Below, in pieces: positions 13,010-27,270 of a DNA stretch of 64,000 nucleotides; the first letter of the stretch is position 1; each line of letters starts with the position of its first letter. A model generated the notes under the pieces. The model was given only the letters and a program-made list of their open reading frames with translations, had not been told where the DNA came from and ran no database searches. Source of the DNA: Tenodera sinensis (Eukaryota; Arthropoda; Insecta; Mantodea; Mantidae); the NCBI GenBank assembly GCA_030765045.1, contig CM060968.1:110015404-110079403 (forward strand), written 5' to 3'. Both the position numbers and the translations under genes were made by a program.

Positions 13010-16000
13010 TAGTAGTAGTATTCGCAAATCGAAATCTCTTGCATTCGAATGCAAGTTCTCGGATACTGTCACTCACTAGTAGTAGTATTCGCTAATCGAA
13101 ATTTCATGCATTCGAATGCAATAATTCGGATACTGTCACTCACTAGTAGTAGTATTCGCTAATCGAAATTTCATGCATTCGAGTGCACGTTCTCGGATAC
13201 TGTCACTCACTAGTAGTAGTATTCGCTAATTGAAATTTCATGCATTCGAGTGCAAGTTCTCGGATAGTGTCACTCACTAGTAGTAGTTTTCGCTAATTGA
13301 AATCTCATGCATTCGAATGCAAGTTCTCGGATACTGTCACTCACTAGTAGTAGTATCCGCTAATCGAAATTTCATGCACTCGAATGCAATTATTCGGATA
13401 CTGTCACTCACTAGTAGTAGTATTCGCTAATCGAAATTTCATGCATTTGAATGCAATAATTCGGATACTGTCACTCACTAGTAGTAGTATTCGCTAATCG
13501 AAATCTCATGCATTCGAATGCAAGTTCTCGGATACTGTCACTCACTAGTAGTAGTATTCGCTAATCAAACTTTCATGCATTCGAATGCAATAATACGGAT
13601 ACTGTCACTCACTAGTAGTAGTATTCGCTAATCGAAATTTCATGCATTCGAATGCAATAATTCGGATACTGTCACTCACTAGTAGTAGTATTCGCTAATC
13701 GAAATTTAATGCATTCGAATGCAATAATGGGATACTGTCACTCACTAGTAGCAGTATTCGCTAATCGAAATTTCATGCATTCGAATGCAATAATTCCGAT
13801 ACTGTCACTCATTAGTAGTAGTATTCGCTAATCGAAATCTCATGCATTCGAATGCAAGTTCTCGGATACTCTCACTCACTAGTAGTAGTATTCGCTAATC
13901 GAAATTTCATGCATTCGAATGCCATAATTCGGATACTGTCACTCACTAGTAGTAGTATTCGCTAATCGAAATTTCATGCATTCGAATGCCATAATTCGGA
14001 TACTGTCACTCACTAGTAGTAGTATTCGCTAATCGAAATCTCATGCATTCGAATGCAATAATTCGGATACTGTCACTCACTAGTAGTAGTATTCGCTAAT
14101 CGAAATTTAATGCATTCGAATGCAATAATGGGATACTGTCACTCACTAGTAGCAGTATTCGCTAATCGAAATTTCATGCATTCGAATGCAATAATTCCGA
14201 TACTGTCACTCATTAGTAGTAGTATTCGCTAATCGAAATCTCATGCATTCGAATGCAAGTTCCCGGATACTGTCACTCACTAGTAGTAGTATTCGCTAAT
14301 CGAAATCTCTTGCATTCGAATGCAATAATTCGGATACTGTCACTCACTAGTAGTAGTATTCGCTAATCGAAATCTCATGCATTCGAATGCAAGTTCTCGG
14401 ATACTGTCACTCACTAGTAGTAGTATTCGCTAATTGAAGTTTCATGCATTCGAATGCAAGTTCTCGGATACTGTCACTCACTAGTAGTAGTATTCGCTAA
14501 TCGAAATCTCATGCATTCGAATGCAAGTTCTCGGATACTGTCACTCACTAGTAGTAGTATCCGCTAATCGAAATTTCATGCATTCGAATGCAATTATTCG
14601 GATACTGTCACTCACTAGTAGTAGTATTCGCTAATCGAAATTTCATGCATTCGAATGCAATAATTCGTATACTGTCACTCACTAGTAGTAGTATTCGCTA
14701 ATCGAAATCTCATGCATTTGAATGCAAGTTCTCGGATACTGTCACTCACTAGTAGTAGTATTAGCTAATCGAAATTTCATGCATTCGAATGCAATAATTC
14801 CGATACTGTCACTCACTAGTAGTAGTATTCGCTAATTGAAATTTCATGCATTCGAATGCAAGTTCTCGAATACTGTCACTCACTAGTAGTAGTATTCGCT
14901 AATCGAAATCTCATGCATTCGAATGCAAGTTCTCGGATACTGTCACTCACTAGTAGTAGTATCCGCTAATCGAGATCTCATGCATTCGAATGCAATAATT
15001 CGCATACTGTCACCCACTAGTAGTAGTTTTCGCTAATCGAAATTTCATGCATTCGATTGCAATAATTCGGATACTGTCACTCACTAGTAGTAGTATTCGC
15101 TAATCGAAATCTCATTCATTCGAATGCAAGTTCTCGGATACTGTCACTCACTAGTAGTAGTATTCGCTAATCGAAATATCATGCATTCGAATGCAAGTTC
15201 TCGGATACCACCACTCACTAGTAGTAGTATTCGCTAATCGAAATTTCATGCATTTGAATGCAAGTTCTTGGATACTGTCACTCACTAGTAGTAGTATTCG
15301 CTAATCGAAATTTCATGCATTCGAATGCAAGTTCTCGGATACTGTCACTCACTAGTAGTAGTATTCGCTAATCGAAATCCCATGCATTCGAATGCAAATT
15401 CTCGGATACTGTCACTCACTAGCAGTAGTATTCGCTAATCGAAATTTCATGCATTCGAATTCAATAATTTGGATACTGTCACTCACTAGTAGTAGTATTC
15501 GCTAATCGAAATTTCATGCATTCGAATTCAATAATTCGGATACTGTCACTCACTAGTAGTAGTATTCGCTAATCGAAATTTCATGCATTCGAATGCAATA
15601 ATTCGGATACTGTCACTCACTAATAGTGGTATGCGCTAATCGAAATTTCATACATTCGAATGCAAGTTCTCGGATACTGTCACTCACTAGTAGTAGTATC
15701 CGCTAATCGAAATTTCATGCATTCGAATGCAATAATTCGGATACTGTCACTCACTAGTAGTAGTATTCGCTAATCGAAATTTCATGCATTCGAATGCAAT
15801 AATTTGGATACTGTCGCTCACTAGTAGTAGTATTCGCTAATCGAAATTTCATGCATTCGAATGCAATAATTCGGATACTGTCACTCACTAGTAGTAGAAT
15901 TCGCTAATTGAAATTTCATGCATTCGAGTGCATGTTCTCGGATACTGTCACTCACTAGTAGTAGTATTCGCTAATTGAAATTTCATGCATTCGAGTGCAA

Positions 16001-16757
16001 GTTCTCGGATACTGGTACTCACTAGTAGTAGTATTCGCTAATTGAAATCTCATGCATTCGAATGCAAGTTCTCGGATACTGTCACTCACTAGTAGTAGTA
16101 TCTGCTAATCGAAATTTCATGCACTCGAATGCAATTATTCGGATACTGTCACTCACTAGTAGTAGTATTCGCTAATCGAAATTTCATGCATTTGAATGCA
16201 ATAATTCGGATACTGTCACTCACTAGTAGTAGTATTCGCTAATCGAAATCTCATGCATTCGAATGCAAGTTCTCGGATACTGTCACTCACTAGTAGTAGT
16301 ATTCGCTAATCAAACTTTCATGCATTCGAATGCAATAATTCGGATACTGTCACTCACTAGTAGTAGTATTCGCTAATCGAAATTTCATGCATTCGAATGC
16401 AATAATTCGGATACTGTCACTCACTAGTAGTAGTATTCGCTAATCGAAATTTAATGCATTTGAATGCAATAATCGGATACTGTCACTCACTAGTAGCAGT
16501 ATTCGCTAATCGAAATTTCATGCATTCGAATGCAATAATTCCGATACTGTCACTCATTAGTAGTAGTATTCGCTAATCGAAATCTCATGCATTCGAATGC
16601 AAGTTCTCGGATACTGTCACTCACTAGTAGCAGTATTCGCTAATCGAAATTTCATGCATTCGAATGCAATAATTCGGATACTGTCACTCACTAGTAGTAG
16701 TATTCGCTAATCGAAATTTCATGCATTCGAATGCCATAATTCGGATACTGTCACTCA
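13010..16757 (+). repeat. Higher-order repeat, 3,749-bp unit, copy 2
   Basis: Adjacent tandem copy of the preceding block with a constant 3,749-bp offset. The match ends near 16,760, where this copy continues with an ATTCGCTAATGG unit while the first copy joins ATTCGCAAATCG at 13,020. That position is the duplication junction. No gene or insertion. Confidence 0.9.
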
Positions 16758-19700
16758 CTAGTAGTAGTATTCGCTAATGGAAATCTCATGCATTCGAATG
16801 CAATAATTCGGATACTGTCACTCACTAGTAGTAGTATTCGCTAATCGAAATTTCATGCACTCGAATGCAATAATTCGGATACTGTCACTCATTAGTAGTA
16901 GTATTCGCTAACCGAAATCTCATGCATTCGAATGCAAGTTCCCGGATACTGTCACTCACTAGTAGTAGTATTCGCTAATCGAAATCTCTTGCATTCGAAT
17001 GCAATAATTCGGATACTGTCACTCACTAGTAGTAGTATTCGCTAATCGAAATCTCATGCATTCGAATGCAAGTTCTCGGATACTGTCACTCACTAGTAGT
17101 CGTATTCGCTAATCGAAATCCCATGCATTCGAATGCAAATTCTCGGATACTGTCACTCACTAGTAGTAGTATTCGCTAATCGAAATTTCATGCATTCGAA
17201 TTCAATAATTTGGATACTGTCACTCACTAGTAGTAGTATTCGCTAATCGAAATTTCATGCATTCGAATGCAATAATTCGTATACTGTCACTCACTAGTAG
17301 TAGTATTCGCTAATCGAAATCTCATGCATTTGAATGCAAGTTCTCGGATACTGTCACTCACTAGTAGTAGTATTCGCTAATCGAAATTTCATGCATTCGA
17401 ATGCAATAATTCCGATACTGTCACTCACTAGTAGTAGTATTCGCTAATTGAAATTTCATGGATTCGAATGCAAGTTCTCGAATACTGTCACTCAGTAGTA
17501 GTAGTATTCGCTAATCGAAATCTCATGCATTCGAATGCAAGTTCTCGGATACTGTCACTCACTAGTAGTAGTATCCGCTAATCGAGATCGAATGCATTCG
17601 AATGCAATAATTCGCATACTGTCACCCACTTGTAGTAGTTTTCGCTAATCGAAATTTCATGCATTCGAATGCAATAATTCGGATACTGTCACTCACTAGT
17701 AGTAGTATTCGCTAATCGAAATCTCATTCATTCGAATGCAAGTTCTCGGATACTGTCACTCACTAGTAGTAGTATTCGCTAATCGAAATATCATGCATTC
17801 GAATGCAAGTTCTCGGATACTACCACTCACTAGTAGTAGTATTCGCTAATCGAAATTTCATGCATTTGAATGCAAGTTCTCGGATACTGTCACTCACTAG
17901 TAGTAGTATTCGCTAATCGAAATTTCATGCATTCGAATGCAAGTTCTCGGATACTGTCACTCACTAGTAGTAGTATTCGCTAATCGAAATCCCATGCATT
18001 CGAATGCAAATTCTCGGATACTGTCACTCACTAGTAGTAGTATTCGCTAATCGAAATTTCATGCATTCGAATTCAATAATTTGGATACTGTCACTCACTA
18101 GTAGTAGTATCCGCTAATAGAAATTTCATGCATTCGAATGCAATAATTCGGATACTGTCACTCACTAGTAGTAGTATTCGCCAATCAAAATTTCATGCAT
18201 TCGAATGCAATAATTTGGATACTGTCGCTCACTAGTGGTAGTATTCGCTAATCGAAATTTCATGCATTCGAATGCAATAATTCGGATACTGTCACTCACT
18301 AGTAGTAGTATTCGCTAATTGAAATTTTATGCATTCGAGTGCATGTTCTCGGATACTGTCACTCACTAGTAGTAGTATTCGCTAATTGAAATTTCATGCA
18401 TTCGAGTGCAAGTTCTCGGATACTGTCACTCACTAGTAGTAGTATTCGCTAATTGAAATCTCATGCATTCGAATGCAAGTTCTCGGATACTGTCACTCAC
18501 TAGTAGTAGTATCCACTAATCGAAATTTCATGCACTCGAATGCGATTATTCGGATACTGTCACTCACTAGTAGTAGTATTCGCTAATCGAAATTTCATGC
18601 ATTTGAATGCAATAATTCGGATACTGTCACTCACTAGTAGTAGTATTCGCTAATCGAAATCTCATGCATTCGAATGCAAGTTCTCGGATACTGTCACTCA
18701 CTAGTAGTAGTATTCGCTAATCAAACTTTCATGCATTCGAATGCAATAATTCGGATACTGTCACTCACTAGTAGTAGTATTCGCTAATCGAAATTTCATG
18801 CATTCGAATGCAATAATTCGGATACTGTCACTCACTAGTAGTAGTATTCGCTAATCGAAATTTAATGCATTCGAATGCAATAATCGGATACTGTCACTCA
18901 CTAGTAGCAGTATTCGCTAATCGAAATTTCATGCATTCGAATGCAATAATTCCGATACTGTCACTCATTAGTAGTAGCATTCGCTAATCGAAATCTCATG
19001 CATTCGAATGCAAGTTCTCGGATACTGTCACTCACTAGTAGTAGTATTCGCTAATCGAAATTTCATGCATTCGAATGCAATAATTCGGATACTGTCACTC
19101 ACTAGTAGTAGTATTCACTAATCGAAATTTCATGCATTCGAATGCCATAATTCGGATACTGTCACTCACTAGTAGTAGTATTCGCTAATCGAAATCTCAT
19201 GCATTCGAATGCAATAATTCGGATACTGTCGCTCACTAGTAGTAGTATTCGCTAATCGAAATTTCATGCACTCGAATGCAATAATTCGGATACTGTCACT
19301 CATTAGTTGTAGTATTCGCTGATCGAAATCTCATGCATTCGAATGCAAGTTCCCGGATACTGTCACTCACTAGTAGTAGTATTCGCTAATCGAAATCTCT
19401 TGCATTCGAATGCAATAATTCGGATACTGTCACTCACTAGTAGTAGTATTCGCTAATCGAAATCTCATGCATTCGAATGCAAGTTCTCGGATACTGTCAC
19501 TCACTAGTAGTAGTATTCGCTAATTGAAGTTTCATGCATTCGAATGCAAGTTCTCAGATACTGTCACTCACTAGTAGTAGTATTCGCTAATCGAAATCTC
19601 ATGCATTCGAATGCAAGTTCTCGGATACTGTCACTCACTAGTAGTAGTATCCGCTAAACGAAATTTCATGCATTCGAATGCAATTATTCGGATACTGTCA

Positions 19701-22450
19701 CTCACTAGTAGTAGTATTCGCTAATCGAAATTTCATGCATTCGAATGCAATAATTCGTATACTGTCACTCACTAGTAGTAGTATTCGCTAATCGAAATCT
19801 CATGCATTTGAATGCAAGTTCTCGGATACTGTCACTCACTAGTAGTAGTATTCGCTAATCGAAATTTCATGCATTCGAATGCAATAATTCCGATACTGTC
19901 ACTCACTAGTAGTAGTATTCGCTAATTGAAATTTCATGCATTCGAATGCAAGTTCTCGAATACTGTCACTCACTAGTAGTAGTATTCGCTAATCGAAATC
20001 TCATGCATTCGAATGCAAGTTCTCGGATACTGTCACTCACTAGTAGTAGTATCCGCTAATCGAGATCTCATGCATTCGAATGCAATAATTCGCATACTGT
20101 CCCCCACTAGTAGTAGTTTTCGCTAATCGAAATTTCATGCATTCGAATGCAATAATTCGTATACTGTCACTCACTAGTAGTAGTATTCGCTAATCGAAAT
20201 CTCATTCATTCGAATGCAAGTTCTCGGATACTGTCACTCACTAGTAGTAGTATTCGCTAATCGAAATATCATGCATTCGAAAGCAAGTTCTCGGATACTA
20301 CCACTCACTAGTAGTAGTATTCGCTAATTGAAATTTCATGCATTTGAATGCAAGTTCTCGGATACTGTCACTTAGTAGTAGTAGTATTCGCTAATCGAAA
20401 TTTTATGCATTCGAATGCAAGTTCTCGGATACTGTCACTCACTAGTAGTAGTATTCGCTAATCGAAATCCCATGCATTCGAATGCAAATTCTCGGATACT
20501 GTCACTCACTAGTAGTAGTATTCGCTAATCCAAATTTCATGCATTCGAATTCAATAATTTGGATACTGTCACTCACTAGTAGTAGTATTCGCTAATCGAA
20601 ATTTCATGCATTCGAATTCAATAATTCGGATACTGTCACTCACTAGTAGTAGTATTCGCTAATCGAAATTTCATGCATTCGAATGCAATAATTCGGATAC
20701 TGTCACTCACTAATAGTAGAATTCGCTAATCGAAATTTCATACATTCGAATGCAAGTTCTCGGATACTGTCACTCACTAGTAGTAGTATCCGCTAATCGA
20801 AATTTCATGCATTCGAATGCAATAATTCGGATACTGTCACTCACTAGTAGTAGTATTCGCTAATTGAAATTTCATGCATTCGAGTGCAAGTTCTCGGATA
20901 CTGTCACTCACTAGTAGTAGTATTCGCTAATTGAAATCTCATGCATTCGAATGCAAGTTCTCGGATACTGTCACTCACTAGTAGTAGTATCCGTTAATCG
21001 AAATTTCATGCACTCGAATGCAATTATTCGGATACTGTCACTCACTAGTAGTAGTATTCGCTAATCGAAATTTCATGCATTTGAATGCAATAATTCGGAT
21101 ACTGTCACTCACTAGTAGTAGTATTCGCTAATCGAAATTTCATGCATTCGAATGCAATAATTCGGATACTGTCACTCACTAGTAGTAGTATTCGCTAATC
21201 GAAATTTCATGCATTCGAATGCCATAATTCGGATACTGTCACTCACTAGTAGTAGTATTCGCTAATCGAAATCTCATGCATTCGAATGCAATAATTCGGA
21301 TACTGTCACTCTCTAGTAGTAGTATTCGCTAATCGAAATTTCATGCATTCGAATGCAATAATTCGGATACTGTCACTCATTAGTAGTAGTATTCGCTAAT
21401 CGAAATCTCATGCATTCGAATGCAAGTTCTCGGATACTGTCACTCACTAGTAGTAGTATTCGCTAATCGAAATCTCTTGCGTTCGAATGCAATAATTCGG
21501 ATACTGTCACACACTAGTAGTAGTATTCGCTAATCGAAATCTCATGCATTCGAATGCAAGTTCTCGGATACTGTCACTCACTAGTAGTAGTATTCGCGAA
21601 TTGAAGTTTCATGCATTCGAATGCAAGTTCTCGGATACTCTCACTCACTAGTAGCAGTATTCGCTAATCGAAATTTCATGCATTCGAATGCAATAATTCG
21701 GATACTGTCACTCACTAGTAGTAGTATTCGCTAATCGAAATTTCATGCATTCGAATGCAATAATTTGGATACTGTCGCTCACTAGTAGTAGTATTCGCTA
21801 ATCGAAATTTCATGCATTCGAATGCAATAATTCGGATACTGTCAATCACTAGTAGTAGAATTCGCTAATTGAAATTTCATGCATTCGAGTGCATGTTCTC
21901 GGATACTGTCACTCACTAGTAGTAGTATTCGCTAATTGAAATCTCATGCATTCGAATGCAAGTTCTCGGATACTGTCACTCACTAGTAGTAGTATCTGCT
22001 AATCAAAATTTCATGCACTCGAATGCAATTATTCGGATACTGTCACTCACTAGTAGTAGTATTCGCTAATCGAAATTTCATGCATTTGAATGCAATAATT
22101 CGGATACTGTCACTCACTAGTAGTAGTATTCGCTAATCGAAATCTCATGCATTCGAATGCAAGTTCTCGGATACTGTCACTCACTAGTAGTAGTATTCGC
22201 TAATCAAACTTTCATGCATTCGAATGCAATAATTCGGATACTGTCACTCACTAGTAGTAGTATTCGCTAATCGAAATTTCATGCATTCGAATGCAATAAT
22301 TCCGATACTGTCACTCATTAGTAGTAGTATTCGCTAATCGAAATCTCATGCATTCGAATGCAAGTTCTCGGATACTGTCACTCACTAGTAGCAGTATTCG
22401 CTAATCGAAATTTCATGCATTCGAATGCAATAATTCGGATACTGTCACTC
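16758..22450 (+). repeat. Higher-order repeat of about 5.69 kb (85 monomers), copy 1
   Basis: Markers recur 5,694 bp downstream: the CTAACCG unit at 16,911 and 22,605, the CCGCTAATAG unit at 18,111 and 23,805, and the GAAAGCAAG unit with its G at 20,283 and 25,977. Between some markers the offset is 5,627, one monomer less (TACTACCAC at 17,817 and 23,444; ATTCGTATAC at 17,275 and 22,902). From about 21,640 the order instead resembles 15.7-16.9 kb, so the end of this copy is a splice of two higher-order families. Confidence 0.8.
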
Positions 22451-25400
22451 ACTAGTAGTAGTATTCGCTAATCGAAATTTCATGCATTCGAATGCTATAA
22501 TTCGAATACTGTCACTCACTAGTAGTAGTATTCGCTAATCGAAATTTCATGCACTCGAATGCAATAATTCGGATACTGTCACTCATTAGTAGTAGTATTC
22601 GCTAACCGAAATCTCATGCATTCGAATGCAAGTTCCCGGATACTGTCACTCACTAGTAGTAGTATTCGCTAATCGAAATCTCTTGCATTCGAATGCAATA
22701 ATTCGGATACTGTCACTCACTAGTAGTAGTATTCGCTAATCGAAATCTCATGCATTCGAATGCAAGTTCTCGGATACTGTCACTCACTAGTAGTAGTATT
22801 CGCTAATTGAAGTTTCATGCATTCGAATGCAATTATTCGGATACTGTCACTCACTAGTAGAAGTATTCGCTAATCGAAATTTCATGCATTCGAATGCAAT
22901 AATTCGTATACTGTCACTCACTAGTAGTAGTATTCGCTAATCGAAATCTCATGCATTTGAATGCAAGTTCTCGGATACTGTCACTCACTAGTAGTAGTAT
23001 TCGCTAATCGAAATTTCATGCATTCGAATGCAATAATTCCGATACTGTCACTCACTAGTAGTAGTATTCGCTAATTGAAATTTCATGGATTCGAATGCAA
23101 GTTCTCGAATACTGTCACTCAGTAGTAGTAGTATTCGCTAATCGAAATCTCATGCATTCGAATGCAAGTTCTCGGATACTGTCACTCACTAGTAGTAGTA
23201 TCCGCTAATCGAGATCGAATGCATTCGAATGCAATAATTCGCATACTGTCACCCACTTGTAGTAGTTTTCGCTAATCGAAATTTCATGCATTCGAATGCA
23301 ATAATTCGGATACTGTCACTCACTAGTAGTAGTATTCGCTAATCGAAATCTCATTCATTCGAATGCAAGTTCTCGGATACTGTCACTCACTAGTAGTAGT
23401 ATTCGCTAATCGAAATATCATGCATTCGAATGCAAGTTCTCGGATACTACCACTCACTAGTAGTAGTATTCGCTAATCGAAATTTCATGCATTTGAATGC
23501 AAGTTCTCGGATACTGTCACTCACTAGTAGTAGTATTCGCTAATCGAAATTTCATGCATTCGAATGCAAGTTCTCGGATACTGTCACTCACTAGTAGTAG
23601 TATTCGCTAATCAAAATCCCATGCATTCGAATGCAAATTCTCGGATACTGTCACTCACTAGTAGTAGTATTCGCTAATCGAAATTTCATGCATTCGAATT
23701 CAATAATTTGGATACTGTCACTCACTAGTAGTAGTATTCGCTAATCGAAATTTCATGCATTCGAATTCAATAATTCGGATACTGTCACTCACTAGTAGTA
23801 GTATCCGCTAATAGAAATTTCATGCATTCGAATGCAATAATTCGGATACTGTCACTCACTAGTAGTAGTATTCGCCAATCAAAATTTCATGCATTCGAAT
23901 GCAATAATTTGGATACTGTCGCTCACTAGTGGTAGTATTCGCTAATCGAAATTTCATGCATTCGAATGCAATAATTCGGATACTGTCACTCACTAGTAGT
24001 AGTATTCGCTAATTGAAATTTTATGCATTCGAGTGCATGTTCTCGGATACTGTCACTCACTAGTAGTAGTATTCGCTAATTGAAATTTCATGCATTCGAG
24101 TGCAAGTTCTCGGATACTGTCACTCACTAGTAGTAGTATTCGCTAATTGAAATCTCATGCATTCGAATGCAAGTTCTCGGATACTGTCACTCACTAGTAG
24201 TAGTATCCACTAATCGAAATTTCATGCACTCGAATGCAATTATTCGGATACTGTCACTCACTAGTAGTAGTATTCGCTAATCGAAATTTCATGCATTTGA
24301 ATGCAATAATTCGGATACTGTCACTCACTAGTAGTAGTATTCGCTAATCGAAATCTCATGCATTCGAATGCAAGTTCTCGGATACTGTCACTCACTAGTA
24401 GTAGTATTCGCTAATCAAACTTTCATGCATTCGAATGCAATAATTCGGATACTGTCACTCACTAGTAGTAGTATTCGCTAATCGAAATTTCATGCATTCG
24501 AATGCAATAATTCGGATACTGTCACTCACTAGTAGTAGTATTCGCTAATCGAAATTTAATGCATTCGAATGCAACAATCGGATACTGTCACTCACTAGTA
24601 GCAGTATTCGCTAATCGAAATTTCATGCATTCGAATGCAATAATTCCGATACTGTCACTCATTAGTAGTAGCATTCGCTAATCGAAATCTCATGCATTCG
24701 AATGCAAGTTCTCGGATACTGTCACTCACTAGTAGTAGTATTCGCTAATCGAAATTTCATGCATTCGAATGCAATAATTCGGATACTGTCACTCACTAGT
24801 AGTAGTATTCGCTAATCGAAATTTCATGCATTCGAATGCCATAATTCGGATACTGTCACTCACTAGTAGTAGTATTCGCTAATCGAAATCTCATGCATTC
24901 GAATGCAATAATTCGGATACTGTCGCTCACTAGTAGTAGTATTCGCTAATCGAAATTTCATGCACTCGAATGCAATAATTCGGATACTGTCACTCATTAG
25001 TAGTAGTATTCGCTAATCGAAATCTCATGCATTCGAATGCAAGTTCCCGGATACTGTCACTCACTAGTAGTAGTATTCGCTAATCGGAATCTCTTGCATT
25101 CGAATGCAATAATTCGGATACTGTCACTCACTAGTAGTAGTATTCGCTAATCGAAATCTCATGCATTCGAATGCAAGTTCTCGCATACTGTCACTCACTA
25201 GTAGTAGTATTCGCTAATTGAAGTTTCATGCATTCGAATGCAAGTTCTCGGATACTGTCACTCACTAGTAGTAGTATTCGCTAATCGAAATCTCATGCAT
25301 TCGAATGCAAGTTCTCGGATACTGTCACTCACTAGTAGTAGTATCCGCTAAACGAAATTTCATGCATTCGAATGCAATTATTCGGATACTGTCACTCACT

Positions 25401-27270
25401 AGTAGTAGTATTCGCTAATCGAAATTTCATGCATTCGAATGCAATAATTCGTATACTGTCACTCACTAGTAGTAGTATTCGGTAATCGAAATCTCATGCA
25501 TTTGAATGCAAGTTCTCGGATACTGTCACTCACTAGTAGTAGTATTCGCTAATCGAAATTTCATGCATTCGAATGCAATAATTCCGATACTGTCACTCAC
25601 TAGTAGTAGTATTCGCTAATTGAAATTTCATGCATTCGAATGCAAGTTCTCGAATACTGTCACTCACTAGTAGTAGTATTCGCTAATCGAAATCTCATGC
25701 ATTCGAATGCAAGTTCTCGGATACTGTCACTCACTAGTAGTAGTATCCGCTAATCGAGATCTCATGCATTCGAATGCAATAATTCGCATACTGTCACCCA
25801 CTAGTAGTAGTTTTCGCTAATCGAAATTTCATGCATTCGAATGCAATAATTCGTATACTGTCACTCACTAGTAGTAGTATTCGCTAATCGAAATCTCATT
25901 CATTCGAATGCAAGTTCTCGGATACTGTCACTCACTAGTAGTAGTATTCGCTAATCGAAATATCATGCATTCGAAAGCAAGTTCTCGGATACTACCACTC
26001 TCTAGTAGTAGTATTCGCTAATTGAAATTTCATGCATTTGAATGCAAGTTCTCGGATACTGTCACTCAGTAGTAGTAGTATTCGCTAATCGAAATTTTAT
26101 GCATTCGAATGCAAGTTCTCGGATACTGTCACTCACTAGTAGTAGTATTCGCTAATCGAAATCCCATGCATTCGAATGCAAATTCTCGGATACTGTCACT
26201 CACTAGTAGTAGTATTCGCTAATCGAAATTTCATGCATTCGAATTCAATAATTTGGATACTGTCACTCACTAGTAGTAGTATTCGCTAATCGAAATTTCA
26301 TGCATTCGAATTCAATAATTCGGATACTGTCACTCACTAGTAGTAGTATTCGCTAATCGAAATTTCATGCATTCGAATGCAATAATTCGGATACTGTCAC
26401 TCACTAATAGTAGAATTCGCTAATCGAAATTTCATACATTCGAATGCAAGTTCTCGGATACTGTCACTCACTAGTAGTAGTATCCGCTAATCGAAATTTC
26501 ATGCATTCGAATGCAATAATTCGGATACTGTCACTCACTAGTAGTAGTATTCGCTAATTGAAATTTCATGCATTCGAGTGCAAGTTCTCGGATACTGTCA
26601 CTCACTAGTAGTAGTATTCGCTAATTGAAATCTCATGCATTCGAATGCAAGTTCTCGGATACTGTTACTCACTAGTAGTAGTATCCGCTAATCGAAATTT
26701 CATGCACTCGAATGCAATTATTCGGATACTGTCACTCACTAGTAGTAGTATTCGCTAATCGAAATTTCATGCATTCGAATGCAATAATTCGGATACTGTC
26801 ACACACTAGTAGTAGTATTCGCTAATCGAAATTTCATGCATTCGAATGCCATAATTCGGATACTGTCACTCACTAGTAGTAGTATTCGCTAATCGAAATC
26901 TCATGCATTCAAATGCAATAATTCGGATACTGTCACTCACTAGTAGTAGTATTCGCTAATCGAAATTTCATGCATTCGAATGCAATAATTCGGATACTGT
27001 CACTCATTAGTAGTAGTATTCGCTAATCGAAATCTCATGCATTCGAATGCAAGTTCTCGGATACTGTCACTCACTAGTAGTAGTATTCGCTAATCGAAAT
27101 CTCTTGCGTTCGAATGCAATAATTCGGATACTGTCACTCACTAGTAGTAGTATTCGCTAATCGAAATCTCATGCATTCGAATGCAAGTTCTCGGATACTG
27201 TCACTCACTAGTAGTAGTATTCGCTAATTGAAGTTTCATGCATTCGAATGCAAGTTCTCGGATACTGTCA
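22451..27270 (+). repeat. Higher-order repeat of about 5.69 kb, copy 2
   Basis: Carries the same ordered variants as the previous block: TTTCATGGATTCG near 23,085, TCAGTAGTAGTAG near 23,120, CGAGATCGAATGC near 23,213, ATCAAAATCCC, then CCGCTAATAG at 23,805. The match fades around 27,230-27,270 after the TTGAAGTTTC unit, which is 5,627 bp from its partner at 21,601. No gene. Confidence 0.8.
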
